Of a DNA stretch of 11,297 nucleotides, positions 5,844 to 11,297 are shown piece after piece. The DNA is from Pseudonocardiales bacterium (GTDB lineage Bacteria; Actinomycetota; Actinomycetes; Mycobacteriales; Pseudonocardiaceae), in NCBI GenBank assembly GCA_025465385.1, contig JAODNG010000221.1, forward strand, positions 1 through 11,297. The letters are read 5' to 3'. The notes beneath the pieces were generated by a model. It ran no database searches and was not told where the DNA came from. It saw only the letters and a program-made list of their open reading frames with translations. Every line of letters starts with the position of its first letter. Positions within the stretch are counted from its first letter, which is position 1. Both the position numbers and the translations under genes were made by a program.

Positions 5844-7709
5844 TCAACCGCGCTGGGGCGTCCGCATCCGCGGCACATTAATGCCGTAGTACCGAATCTT
5901 GCGGTAAATGGTGGCGCGTGACATTCCGAGGTGGTGAGCCGCCTGGGCGCAGTTGCCGGCCGTGTTGATCAGGGTCTCGACGACCGCGTCCCGCTCGATG
6001 GACTCCAGCGGGCTGAGCACCCGCCGGGTGGTCGCCATCGCATCGGCTGGCAGGTCCGCCAGCTTGATCACCCCAGTTCGCCGATGTGCCACGACCTTGA
6101 GCAGCATCCCACGCAGCTGCTCGACGTTGCCCGGCCATTGGTTGCGCATGAGTAGCCGCATCGCCTCAGGAGAGCACGTCAGATGGGCACCCCGGGTCAG
6201 CTGAGCAATGAACAGGTGGACGAGCTCAGGGAGGTCTTCAATGTGGTGCCGCAACGGCGGGACCTGCACAGAGGACGGGAAGCAGCCGATCAGGCCGTCC
6301 AACTCATCGCTGCTGGGTGCGTCGCTGCTACGGGTCGCCACTACCCAACTTCCCGGATGACCGGTACTACGCTGGGTCTCCTCGAGCAGCTCGGTCAGCC
6401 CTCGAAGAACCTCCGCGGGCAGCCGGTCGACGTGGCGCAGGATGAGCGTGCCCGCCCTGGCAGCGAGCTCGTTGGCTACCGCGCCGAGCCAACCACTGCG
6501 GTCTGCGCAGTCGTCGGCGTCCAGCACCCGCAGGTGCGCGCCCGGAGTGAGCGCCAGATGCGCGCCATGCGCCACCGTCAGTTTGCCGACCCCGGCCTCA
6601 CCCTCCAGATCCAGCCAGCCGCCGGACCGCAGGTGTGCCTCAACCTCCTGGCAGCACTTCACCCACATCATGCTTGTGCCGACCACACCGGGCATTGCGT
6701 GAGCGCGGGTGGGTGACCCGCCGTCCGTCGAGCGGATCACCGACTCGGTGGCGAGCATCTGCACCTGCACGACGCCGCCGATCGTCGTTGAGTCGCTCCA
6801 GCTCGGCTTGCAGTGCACCCGTGCGATCGCACCGCTAGGCAGCGAGGTGGTGAACACCCGGATCTTGCCGCCGGCCAGAGCCGCTCTGGACTGCTCGAGC
6901 AACGCCACCTGGTCCAGCGGATCGATGAGTTCGCGGGCCCTGTCGTTCATCATCACCAGGTCGGTGCTGATCGCGAGGATGGAGCCCCGGTTGCGGCGGC
7001 AGGCCAGCAGGTAGTCGTGCAACAGTGCCAGCTCTCGGCGGCCGACCTGCGCCAGCAGCGCCTCCTCGATCTGCTCGGCGATGCTGGCGGCCGTCGCGAT
7101 CATCGCCGGGTTCGCGTCGTGTCGCCAGCAGGTCAGGTCCAGGATCCCGAGCAGCTTGCCAGTGGTCGGATGGCGGATCGGTGCGCCCGCGCAGGCCAGG
7201 TCCTCCAGGTGCTCGACGTAGTGCTCGTGCCCGAATACATGCGCGGGTCCACGGCCCTCCAGCGTGGTGCCGATTCCGTTGGTCCCGGCGAACTGCTCGG
7301 CGTAGCTGAATCCCGGCGCCAGCCACACGTCGTCCAGCTTCTGCTGCAACCGGGAGTCGCCGGTGCGGCGATCCAGGACCACTCCCGCGGCATCGGTCAG
7401 GATGACGCTGATCGGTTCACCGGCGTACTTCACACATGCGGAGCTGATCACCGCGTCCGCGCTATGGGTGAGCCGCGACTTGCGGTCGAGGTTGGGATCG
7501 AAGGGCAGCTCAAGGTTGTCGACGGCCACCTTGCACTCCCGGGATCGCCTCCACGACGCCAGGATGCTGTCCCTGACCACTCCCGGTCGGACCGGCTCCG
7601 AGGTCAGAAACAGCTCACGGGCATGCGCCAGCGCGCCGCCGATCCGCGTGTTCCGGTGCCTGCCGGCTGCGGTCGGGCCGTCGGCTGGTGGTAGGCGTAC
7701 GTCAGCCAA
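5844..7709 (-). CDS. MimR/AcoR-like transcriptional activator: GAF, degenerate AAA+ and Fis-type HTH
   Basis: This 621-residue cytoplasmic regulator has an N-terminal region with RDSILASWRRS (46-56), a GAF-like sensor (about 75-225, with GFSYAEQFAGTNGIGTTL and CAGAPIRHPTTGKLLGILDLT), an AAA+ remnant (about 340-555), and a Fis-type HTH at the C-terminus (AGNCAQAAHHLGMSRATIYRK, about 584-604). Walker A is intact (GEAGVGK, 370-376). The GAFTGA loop that contacts sigma-54 is absent: only about 44 residues separate Walker A Lys from the Walker B strand. Walker B reads TLILRHVD instead of the usual LFLDE. NQWPGNVEQLR near 523 retains the sensor-II region. The start is TTG 7709, set by AAGGAGG at 7719-7725 (9 nt upstream); the frame continues upstream to 8108 but would run through the control region. 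It is divergent from the monooxygenase operon, and by analogy with mycobacterial MimR it probably activates that operon in response to substrate. Confidence 0.88.
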   Translation of the reverse strand: MADVRLPPADGPTAAGRHRNTRIGGALAHARELFLTSEPVRPGVVRDSILASWRRSRECKVAVDNLELPFDPNLDRKSRLTHSADAVISSACVKYAGEPISVILTDAAGVVLDRRTGDSRLQQKLDDVWLAPGFSYAEQFAGTNGIGTTLEGRGPAHVFGHEHYVEHLEDLACAGAPIRHPTTGKLLGILDLTCWRHDANPAMIATAASIAEQIEEALLAQVGRRELALLHDYLLACRRNRGSILAISTDLVMMNDRARELIDPLDQVALLEQSRAALAGGKIRVFTTSLPSGAIARVHCKPSWSDSTTIGGVVQVQMLATESVIRSTDGGSPTRAHAMPGVVGTSMMWVKCCQEVEAHLRSGGWLDLEGEAGVGKLTVAHGAHLALTPGAHLRVLDADDCADRSGWLGAVANELAARAGTLILRHVDRLPAEVLRGLTELLEETQRSTGHPGSWVVATRSSDAPSSDELDGLIGCFPSSVQVPPLRHHIEDLPELVHLFIAQLTRGAHLTCSPEAMRLLMRNQWPGNVEQLRGMLLKVVAHRRTGVIKLADLPADAMATTRRVLSPLESIERDAVVETLINTAGNCAQAAHHLGMSRATIYRKIRYYGINVPRMRTPQRG

Positions 7710-7718
7710 GGGGCGTTG

Positions 7719-7725
7719 CCTCCTT
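7719..7725 (-). promoter_or_regulatory. Shine-Dalgarno that fixes a TTG start for the regulator
   Basis: On the minus strand AAGGAGG lies 9 nt ahead of TTG 7709. No ATG or GTG is comparably placed, which argues for the rare TTG start and excludes the longer open frame. Confidence 0.7.
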
Positions 7726-7741
7726 GGAGCTCCCTCTCGGT

Positions 7742-7758
7742 TTGTTCGCGCCGAACAA
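7742..7758. promoter_or_regulatory. Perfect inverted repeat TTGTTCG-CGC-CGAACAA, candidate operator
   Basis: Seven-bp arms (7742-7748 and 7752-7758) match perfectly around a 3-bp spacer. The site lies 33-49 bp upstream of the regulator start, in its promoter or leader, which suits autoregulation or binding by another dimeric regulator. Its sequence is unlike the 7835-7849 repeat, which suggests a different protein. Confidence 0.5.
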
Positions 7759-7834
7759 CATCGCCGTGGTGGCGACTCACCCGACGCTAGCCCTCTGGTC
7801 AAGTGAACGGTAGCCAGTGGGAGACGTTCAGACT

Positions 7835-7849
7835 GTCTCAAGTTGAGAC
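7835..7849. promoter_or_regulatory. Perfect inverted repeat GTCTCAA-G-TTGAGAC, candidate activator site
   Basis: Two perfect 7-bp arms flank one central G. An extra GAGAC at 7821-7825 and a TGAGAC at 7961-7966 repeat the half-site core. The repeat lies 175-190 bp upstream of the hydroxylase alpha start, a typical distance for an upstream activating sequence bound by a Fis-HTH activator. It is therefore the best candidate site for the divergent regulator. Binding is inferred from position and symmetry. Confidence 0.55.
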
Positions 7850-7948
7850 CGCGATACCTCCCTACACCGGGTGTGATCGGGACCACGGAGCTTTGGCGCC
7901 GCGCGAACTTCCTGTAGACGCAGCGAGATGAAGCGCAGGTGCCGCAAA

Positions 7949-7958
7949 CTTGATCAAG
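7949..7958. promoter_or_regulatory. Palindrome CTTGATCAAG upstream of the hydroxylase operon
   Basis: This 10-bp perfect palindrome lies 66 bp before the alpha start and just ahead of the TGAGAC half-site at 7961. TTGATC (7951-7956) could serve as a -35 element, but no good -10 follows at 16-18 nt. Promoter assignment is therefore weak. Confidence 0.3.
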
Positions 7959-7978
7959 GCTGAGACGCCCGAGATTGT

Positions 7979-8000
7979 GGTCGGAGGGTCTTAGCCGACC
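7979..8000 (+). repeat. Inverted repeat in the hydroxylase leader
   Basis: GGTCGG (7979-7984) and CCGACC (7995-8000) form a perfect 6-bp inverted repeat with a 10-nt loop, ending 13 nt before the AAGGAG Shine-Dalgarno (8014-8019). In mRNA it would place a hairpin near the ribosome binding site without covering it. Confidence 0.35.
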
Positions 8001-8024
8001 TGCTAGCCCGGGTAAGGAGTGACA

Positions 8025-9677
8025 ATGAGTCGCCAGAGTGTGGCAAAGGCTCACCAGAAGATCCAGGAGCTTGCCTGGGAGCCGTTGTACCACGAGCCGG
8101 TGAAGCACTACGGCACCGACTACACCTTCAGCAAGGCGCAGAAGAAGGACCCGCTCAAGCAGGTCCTGAGATCATATTTCCCTATGCAGGAAGAAAAAGA
8201 TCACCGAGTTTACGGAGCCTCCGACGGCGCGATTCGCGGCAATATGTTCCGCCAGGTGCAGGAACGCTGGATGGAATGGCAGAAACTCTTCCTGAGTATC
8301 ATCCCGTTGCCCGAGATCTCGGCCGCCCGGGCGATGCCGCTGTTGTTCCGGACGGTGCCCAACCCGGAGTTGCACAACGGTCAGGCAATCCAGATGATCG
8401 ATGAGGTCAGGCACTCGACGATCCAGCAGAATCTCAAGCGCCTGTACATGAACAACTACATCGACCCGGCCGGGTTCAACTCGAGCCTGCGCAACTTCCA
8501 GAACGACTACTGCGGCACGATCGGCCGGCAGTTCGCGGAGGGATTCATTACCGGCGATGCCATCACCGCAGCGAGTATCTATCTGACGATCGTAGCCGAG
8601 ACCGCGTTCACCAACACACTGTTCGTGGCCATGCCCGCCGAGGCTGCCGCGAATGGTGACTACCTGCTGCCGACGGTATTCCACTCGGTGCAGTCCGATG
8701 AGTCCCGGCACATCAGCAATGGCTACGCCACGCTTCTGATGGCGTTGGCCGACGAGGGTAACCACCAGCTACTCGAGCGTGACCTTCGTTACGCCTGGTG
8801 GAACAACCACCGGGTGGTGGACGCAGCCATCGGTACGTTCATCGAGTACGGCACCAAGGACCGGCGCAAGGATCGGGAGAGCTACGCCGAGATGTGGCGG
8901 CGGTGGATCTATGACGACTATTACCGCAGCTATCTCGTCCCATTGGAAAAGTACGGCCTGGTGATCCCGCACGACCACATCGAGGAAGCCTGGAACCAGA
9001 TCTGGAACAAGGGGTATGTCCACGAGGTGGCCCAGTTCTTCGCCACCGGCTGGTTGGCGAACTACTGGCGGATCGACCCGATGACCGATAAGGACTTCGA
9101 GTGGTTCGAGTACAAATACCCGGGCTGGTACGACAGGTACGGCAAGTGGTGGGAGAACTACAACCGGCTGTCCATGCCGAACGGGCACAACCCGATCGTG
9201 CTTGAAGATGTCGACTATGTATACCCGCACCGCTGCTGGACTTGCATGGTTCCATGCCTGGTCAGCGAGGACATGGTCATGGCCGAGGTCAACGGGCAGT
9301 GGCGCACCTACTGCCACGAGGAATGCCGCTGGACCGACACAACGGCCTTCCGGCCGACCTACCAAGGCCGGGAAACCCCGAACATGGGCCAGCTGATCGG
9401 CAAGCGTGAGTGGGAGACGCTCTACCACGGCTGGAACTGGGCCGACGTGGTATCGGACATGGGTTATGTGCGTGACGACGGCAACACCTTGGTCGCGCAG
9501 CCCCATCTGAACCTGGATCCCAAGAAGATGTGGACCCTGGACCACCTGCGGCGTTGCCCACCGCTGCAGAGCCCGAACGTGCTGCTCAATGAGATGACGC
9601 CGCAGGAGCGGGACGCCTTCCACGCGAACTACATACGTGGTGGCCCCGCCGGCCGGCCGGCGCCTGCGGATTCCTGA
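8025..9677 (+). CDS. mimA: Soluble di-iron monooxygenase hydroxylase, alpha (catalytic) subunit
   Basis: The 550-residue product is the catalytic subunit of a group-5-like SDIMO (MimA/PrmA). These enzymes hydroxylate small alkanes such as propane, and ketones or phenols, using O2 and NADH electrons. All six di-iron ligands are visible: Glu97 (PLPEIS), Glu127/His130 (IDEVRH), Glu192 (VAETAF) and Glu226/His229 (SDESRH). Their spacings of 30, 3, 65, 34 and 3 equal those of methane monooxygenase MmoX. A late Cys cluster (CWTCMVPC, 404-411; CHEEC, 430-434) looks like a structural metal site. The ATG at 8025 follows AAGGAG by 5 nt; GTG 8019 is too close to be the start. It is the first gene of the operon, followed by reductase and beta subunit. 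Substrate range cannot be read from the sequence; the close match to MimA and PrmA makes propane, acetone or phenol likely. Symbol prmA would serve equally well. Confidence 0.95.
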   Translation: MSRQSVAKAHQKIQELAWEPLYHEPVKHYGTDYTFSKAQKKDPLKQVLRSYFPMQEEKDHRVYGASDGAIRGNMFRQVQERWMEWQKLFLSIIPLPEISAARAMPLLFRTVPNPELHNGQAIQMIDEVRHSTIQQNLKRLYMNNYIDPAGFNSSLRNFQNDYCGTIGRQFAEGFITGDAITAASIYLTIVAETAFTNTLFVAMPAEAAANGDYLLPTVFHSVQSDESRHISNGYATLLMALADEGNHQLLERDLRYAWWNNHRVVDAAIGTFIEYGTKDRRKDRESYAEMWRRWIYDDYYRSYLVPLEKYGLVIPHDHIEEAWNQIWNKGYVHEVAQFFATGWLANYWRIDPMTDKDFEWFEYKYPGWYDRYGKWWENYNRLSMPNGHNPIVLEDVDYVYPHRCWTCMVPCLVSEDMVMAEVNGQWRTYCHEECRWTDTTAFRPTYQGRETPNMGQLIGKREWETLYHGWNWADVVSDMGYVRDDGNTLVAQPHLNLDPKKMWTLDHLRRCPPLQSPNVLLNEMTPQERDAFHANYIRGGPAGRPAPADS

Positions 9678-9703
9678 GCAGTAGTCGGCAATCGATCGGG
9701 GAA

Positions 9704-9735
9704 GGAGGGCCCGAGACTCAATCTCGGGCACTCCT
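9704..9735 (+). repeat. Strong intercistronic hairpin between alpha and reductase genes
   Basis: GCCCGAGA (9709-9716) and TCTCGGGC (9722-9729) form a perfect 8-bp stem with loop CTCAA. After one G/A mismatch (9708/9730), AGGAG (9703-9707) pairs with CTCCT (9731-9735), adding five pairs. No T-run follows, so it is more likely an mRNA-stability or partial-termination element than a full terminator. It sits 26 nt after the alpha stop in the 114-bp gap before the reductase start. Confidence 0.6.
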
Positions 9736-9791
9736 CTCCTGTCGGCAGGTCCTATTCATTTCCGGATGGGCCGCACATGCGTGAGGAAGTC

Positions 9792-10841
9792 ATGGCTGAC
9801 AAGCATGTCGTTCGCTTCGAGCCGGTCGGTATCGAGATCGAGGTCGGGGAAGACGAGACGATCCTGCATGCCGCGTTTCAGCAGGGCATCATGCTGATGC
9901 ACGGATGCAAGGAGGGTCAGTGCTCCTCGTGCAAGTCATTCATCCTCGATGGCGACGACATCGAGCTCGATCGGTATTCGACGTTCGCGCTGCCGGACTA
10001 CGAAAAGGAGGAAGGCTTCACGCTGCTGTGCCGGGCGCACCCGTATGAGGACCTCACCATCGAGCTGCTGAACTTCGACGAGGAGATGATCCGATCAGGG
10101 CTACCGATTCAGCAGGCGGTGGCCGAGGTTGTCTCCAACGAGCCGGTCACCCACGACATGCGGCACCTCGTAATCCGGTTGGTGGAGCCGCGGGAAATCA
10201 AGTTCTTCCCGGGGCAATATGTCGACATCGCCGTGCCTGGCACCGACGCCACCCGGTCGTTCTCGATGGCCAACACCTCCTGCCGGGATAGCGGCCAGCT
10301 TGAGTTCGTCATCAAGATCTATCCGGACGGGCTGTTCTCACATTTCCTCGATACCCGGCTGGCCGTGGGGGACACGCTGAATCTCACGGGTCCCTTCGGC
10401 GTGTTCACCCTGCGGGAGGGCCACGACGCCGATCTGGTTTTCATCGGCGGCGGGGCCGGAATGGCGCCGATCCTGTCGCTGCTGCGCTCGATGTCCGAGC
10501 GTGGCATCCAGCGCAAAGCCACGTATTACTACGGCGCACGGCGCCGCCGTGACCTCTGTTTCGAAAAGGAGCTGCGCGCGCTCGAGGAGTCACTGCCCGG
10601 CTTCCGGTTCGTACCAGCGCTGTCCGAACCCACCCAGGAAGACGCCTGGGACGGCGAGGTAGGCCTGATCACCGACGTGGTGCAGCGGTTCGAGAGCGAC
10701 CTCAAGGGCGCGCACGCCTATGTGTGCGGGCCGCCACCGATGGTCGAGGCGGCGATGCCGCTGCTCACCGTCCTCGGGGTGCCCGATAAACACATTTACT
10801 ACGACAAGTTCACCACGACCGGTGACGCCGGCGAGAAGTGA
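9792..10841 (+). CDS. mimB: Monooxygenase NADH reductase component (2Fe-2S ferredoxin, FAD, NAD domains)
   Basis: The 349-residue reductase passes electrons from NADH through FAD and a 2Fe-2S cluster to the di-iron hydroxylase. Cluster ligands are Cys39, Cys44 and Cys47 (HGCKEGQCSSCK) with Cys80 (LLCRAHP), a plant-type ferredoxin pattern. The flavin domain shows PGQYVDI (140-146) and RSFSMAN (155-161). The NAD domain has IGGGAGMAP (218-226) and CGPPPMVEAAM near 313-323. Length and domain order match MimB, PrmB and ThmD. The start at 9792 (MADKHVVRF) is chosen on family resemblance, with GAGGAAG just upstream; an in-frame ATG at 9777 would add five residues (MREEV) but lacks a good Shine-Dalgarno. 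It lies second in the operon, separated from alpha by a hairpin and tightly linked (16 bp) to the beta gene. Order alpha-reductase-beta is typical of group-5 SDIMOs. Confidence 0.95.
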   Translation: MADKHVVRFEPVGIEIEVGEDETILHAAFQQGIMLMHGCKEGQCSSCKSFILDGDDIELDRYSTFALPDYEKEEGFTLLCRAHPYEDLTIELLNFDEEMIRSGLPIQQAVAEVVSNEPVTHDMRHLVIRLVEPREIKFFPGQYVDIAVPGTDATRSFSMANTSCRDSGQLEFVIKIYPDGLFSHFLDTRLAVGDTLNLTGPFGVFTLREGHDADLVFIGGGAGMAPILSLLRSMSERGIQRKATYYYGARRRRDLCFEKELRALEESLPGFRFVPALSEPTQEDAWDGEVGLITDVVQRFESDLKGAHAYVCGPPPMVEAAMPLLTVLGVPDKHIYYDKFTTTGDAGEK

Positions 10842-10857
10842 GGAGGAGGAAAGACTG

Positions 10858-11297
10858 ATGACAACCGCGCAAGAACGCAGCGTACCGAAGCCCGTCTTTA
10901 CTGACGCTGAAGCCGGAGCCAAGGTATTCCCGGACTCGACCGCGCGCCGGTACAACTACTACATCCCGCAGAAGCGCAAGCAGACGCACTATGAAGACGT
11001 CACCGTCGAGGTCCAGCCCGACCCGAGACATTATCTCAGCCAAGGCTGGCTCTACGGGTTCTCCGATGGCCGGGGCGGCTACCCGCTGGACTGGACAGTC
11101 CTGAAGGCGTGGGGCTCGGACCGACCGGAACCGGAGCGCTTCCCTGGATCCGGGGGCAAGGGCTATGACTGGCCGGCACACGGCTGGCATGAGTTCCGCG
11201 ACCCGAACGAGGAGTGGGAGCTCACCCTTTACCGATACAACTCCAATGTCGTCCGACAGCTCAACCAGAACATCGCGGCAGCCCGCCAGGCGAAGGC
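10858..11297 (+). CDS. mimC: Soluble di-iron monooxygenase hydroxylase, beta subunit (3' truncated by window)
   Basis: The frame starts at ATG 10858, seven nt after AGGAGGAGGA (10841-10850), and stays open to the window edge; about 146 residues of a usual ~360-370 are seen. The sequence MTTAQERSVPKPVFTDAEAG leads to ARRYNYYIPQKRKQTHYEDVTVEVQPDP and GWLYGFSDGRGGYPLDWTVLK, then DPNEEWELTLYRYNSNVV. These are typical of SDIMO beta subunits (MimC/PrmC, AMO-type). The beta subunit is structural: it pairs with alpha in the hydroxylase core and carries no iron ligands. The Shine-Dalgarno overlaps the reductase stop codon, so the two genes are closely linked in translation. The coupling protein (MimD/PrmD type) is expected next, outside the window. 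Confidence 0.92.
   Translation, partial: MTTAQERSVPKPVFTDAEAGAKVFPDSTARRYNYYIPQKRKQTHYEDVTVEVQPDPRHYLSQGWLYGFSDGRGGYPLDWTVLKAWGSDRPEPERFPGSGGKGYDWPAHGWHEFRDPNEEWELTLYRYNSNVVRQLNQNIAAARQAK

Noticed and set aside
6813..7694. A 293-codon plus-strand frame opposite the regulator gene, and a 255-codon minus-strand frame (1242-2009) opposite the kinase gene.
   Set aside because: Both are shadow frames of well-supported genes, with composition typical of antisense GC-rich DNA and no protein family features.
7859..8010. A sigma-54 (-24/-12) promoter for the monooxygenase operon.
   Set aside because: No GG-N10-GC arrangement with TGGC/TTGC context was found in the region, which agrees with the regulator lacking GAFTGA.
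7710..8108. N-terminal extension of the regulator open frame up to 8108.
   Set aside because: It would run through the control region and into the hydroxylase gene. The residues look non-coding, and a good Shine-Dalgarno supports TTG 7709.
8769..9731. A 320-codon open frame antisense to the hydroxylase alpha gene.
   Set aside because: It is a mirror of high-GC coding sequence on the other strand. The plus-strand frame carries intact di-iron ligands and family motifs, and the antisense product has no recognisable domain.
1..11297. CRISPR arrays, insertion sequences, transposase genes, rRNA or tRNA genes.
   Set aside because: I saw no regularly spaced repeats, transposase motifs, terminal inverted repeats or tRNA cloverleaf in either strand.

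Overview
The window comes from a high-GC Gram-positive actinobacterium. The evidence is GC-rich third codon positions, frequent GTG/TTG starts, a PknB-type membrane Ser/Thr kinase, and a soluble di-iron monooxygenase (SDIMO) operon that, from memory of the family, looks like the mycobacterial/pseudonocardial MimABCD/PrmABCD group. The genus cannot be settled from the sequence alone; Mycobacteriaceae and Pseudonocardiaceae both fit.

Left part (1-2955, plus strand): the 3' end of a PuuE-type polysaccharide-deacetylase-fold gene; a 211-bp gap with nested inverted repeats; a membrane Ser/Thr kinase with one transmembrane helix and an extracytoplasmic domain of unrecognised family; and a small PRC-barrel protein whose start is uncertain.

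Middle part (2956-5843): a minus-strand pair coupled by an ATGA overlap. It encodes an RsbQ-like alpha/beta hydrolase followed by an RsbP-like PAS-PP2C phosphatase, the same architecture and gene order as the Bacillus subtilis energy-stress module. Divergent from it are an ABM-fold (putative quinol) monooxygenase and an 82-residue protein I do not recognise.

Right part (5844-11297): a minus-strand AcoR/MimR-like regulator (GAF, degenerate AAA+, Fis-type HTH) faces a plus-strand SDIMO operon across a 315-bp control region. The operon order is hydroxylase alpha, reductase, hydroxylase beta (cut by the window edge). The coupling protein, and possibly a dedicated GroEL chaperonin, would be expected just beyond the window. 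The regulator lacks the GAFTGA loop and a normal Walker B, so it is unlikely to work through sigma-54. The control region holds two perfect inverted repeats that are good operator candidates. A strong hairpin separates alpha from reductase.

The SDIMO and its regulator resemble a known system. The least-explained parts are the non-canonical activator with its operators, the intercistronic hairpin, the RsbQP-like sensor pair, and the structured leader ahead of the kinase.
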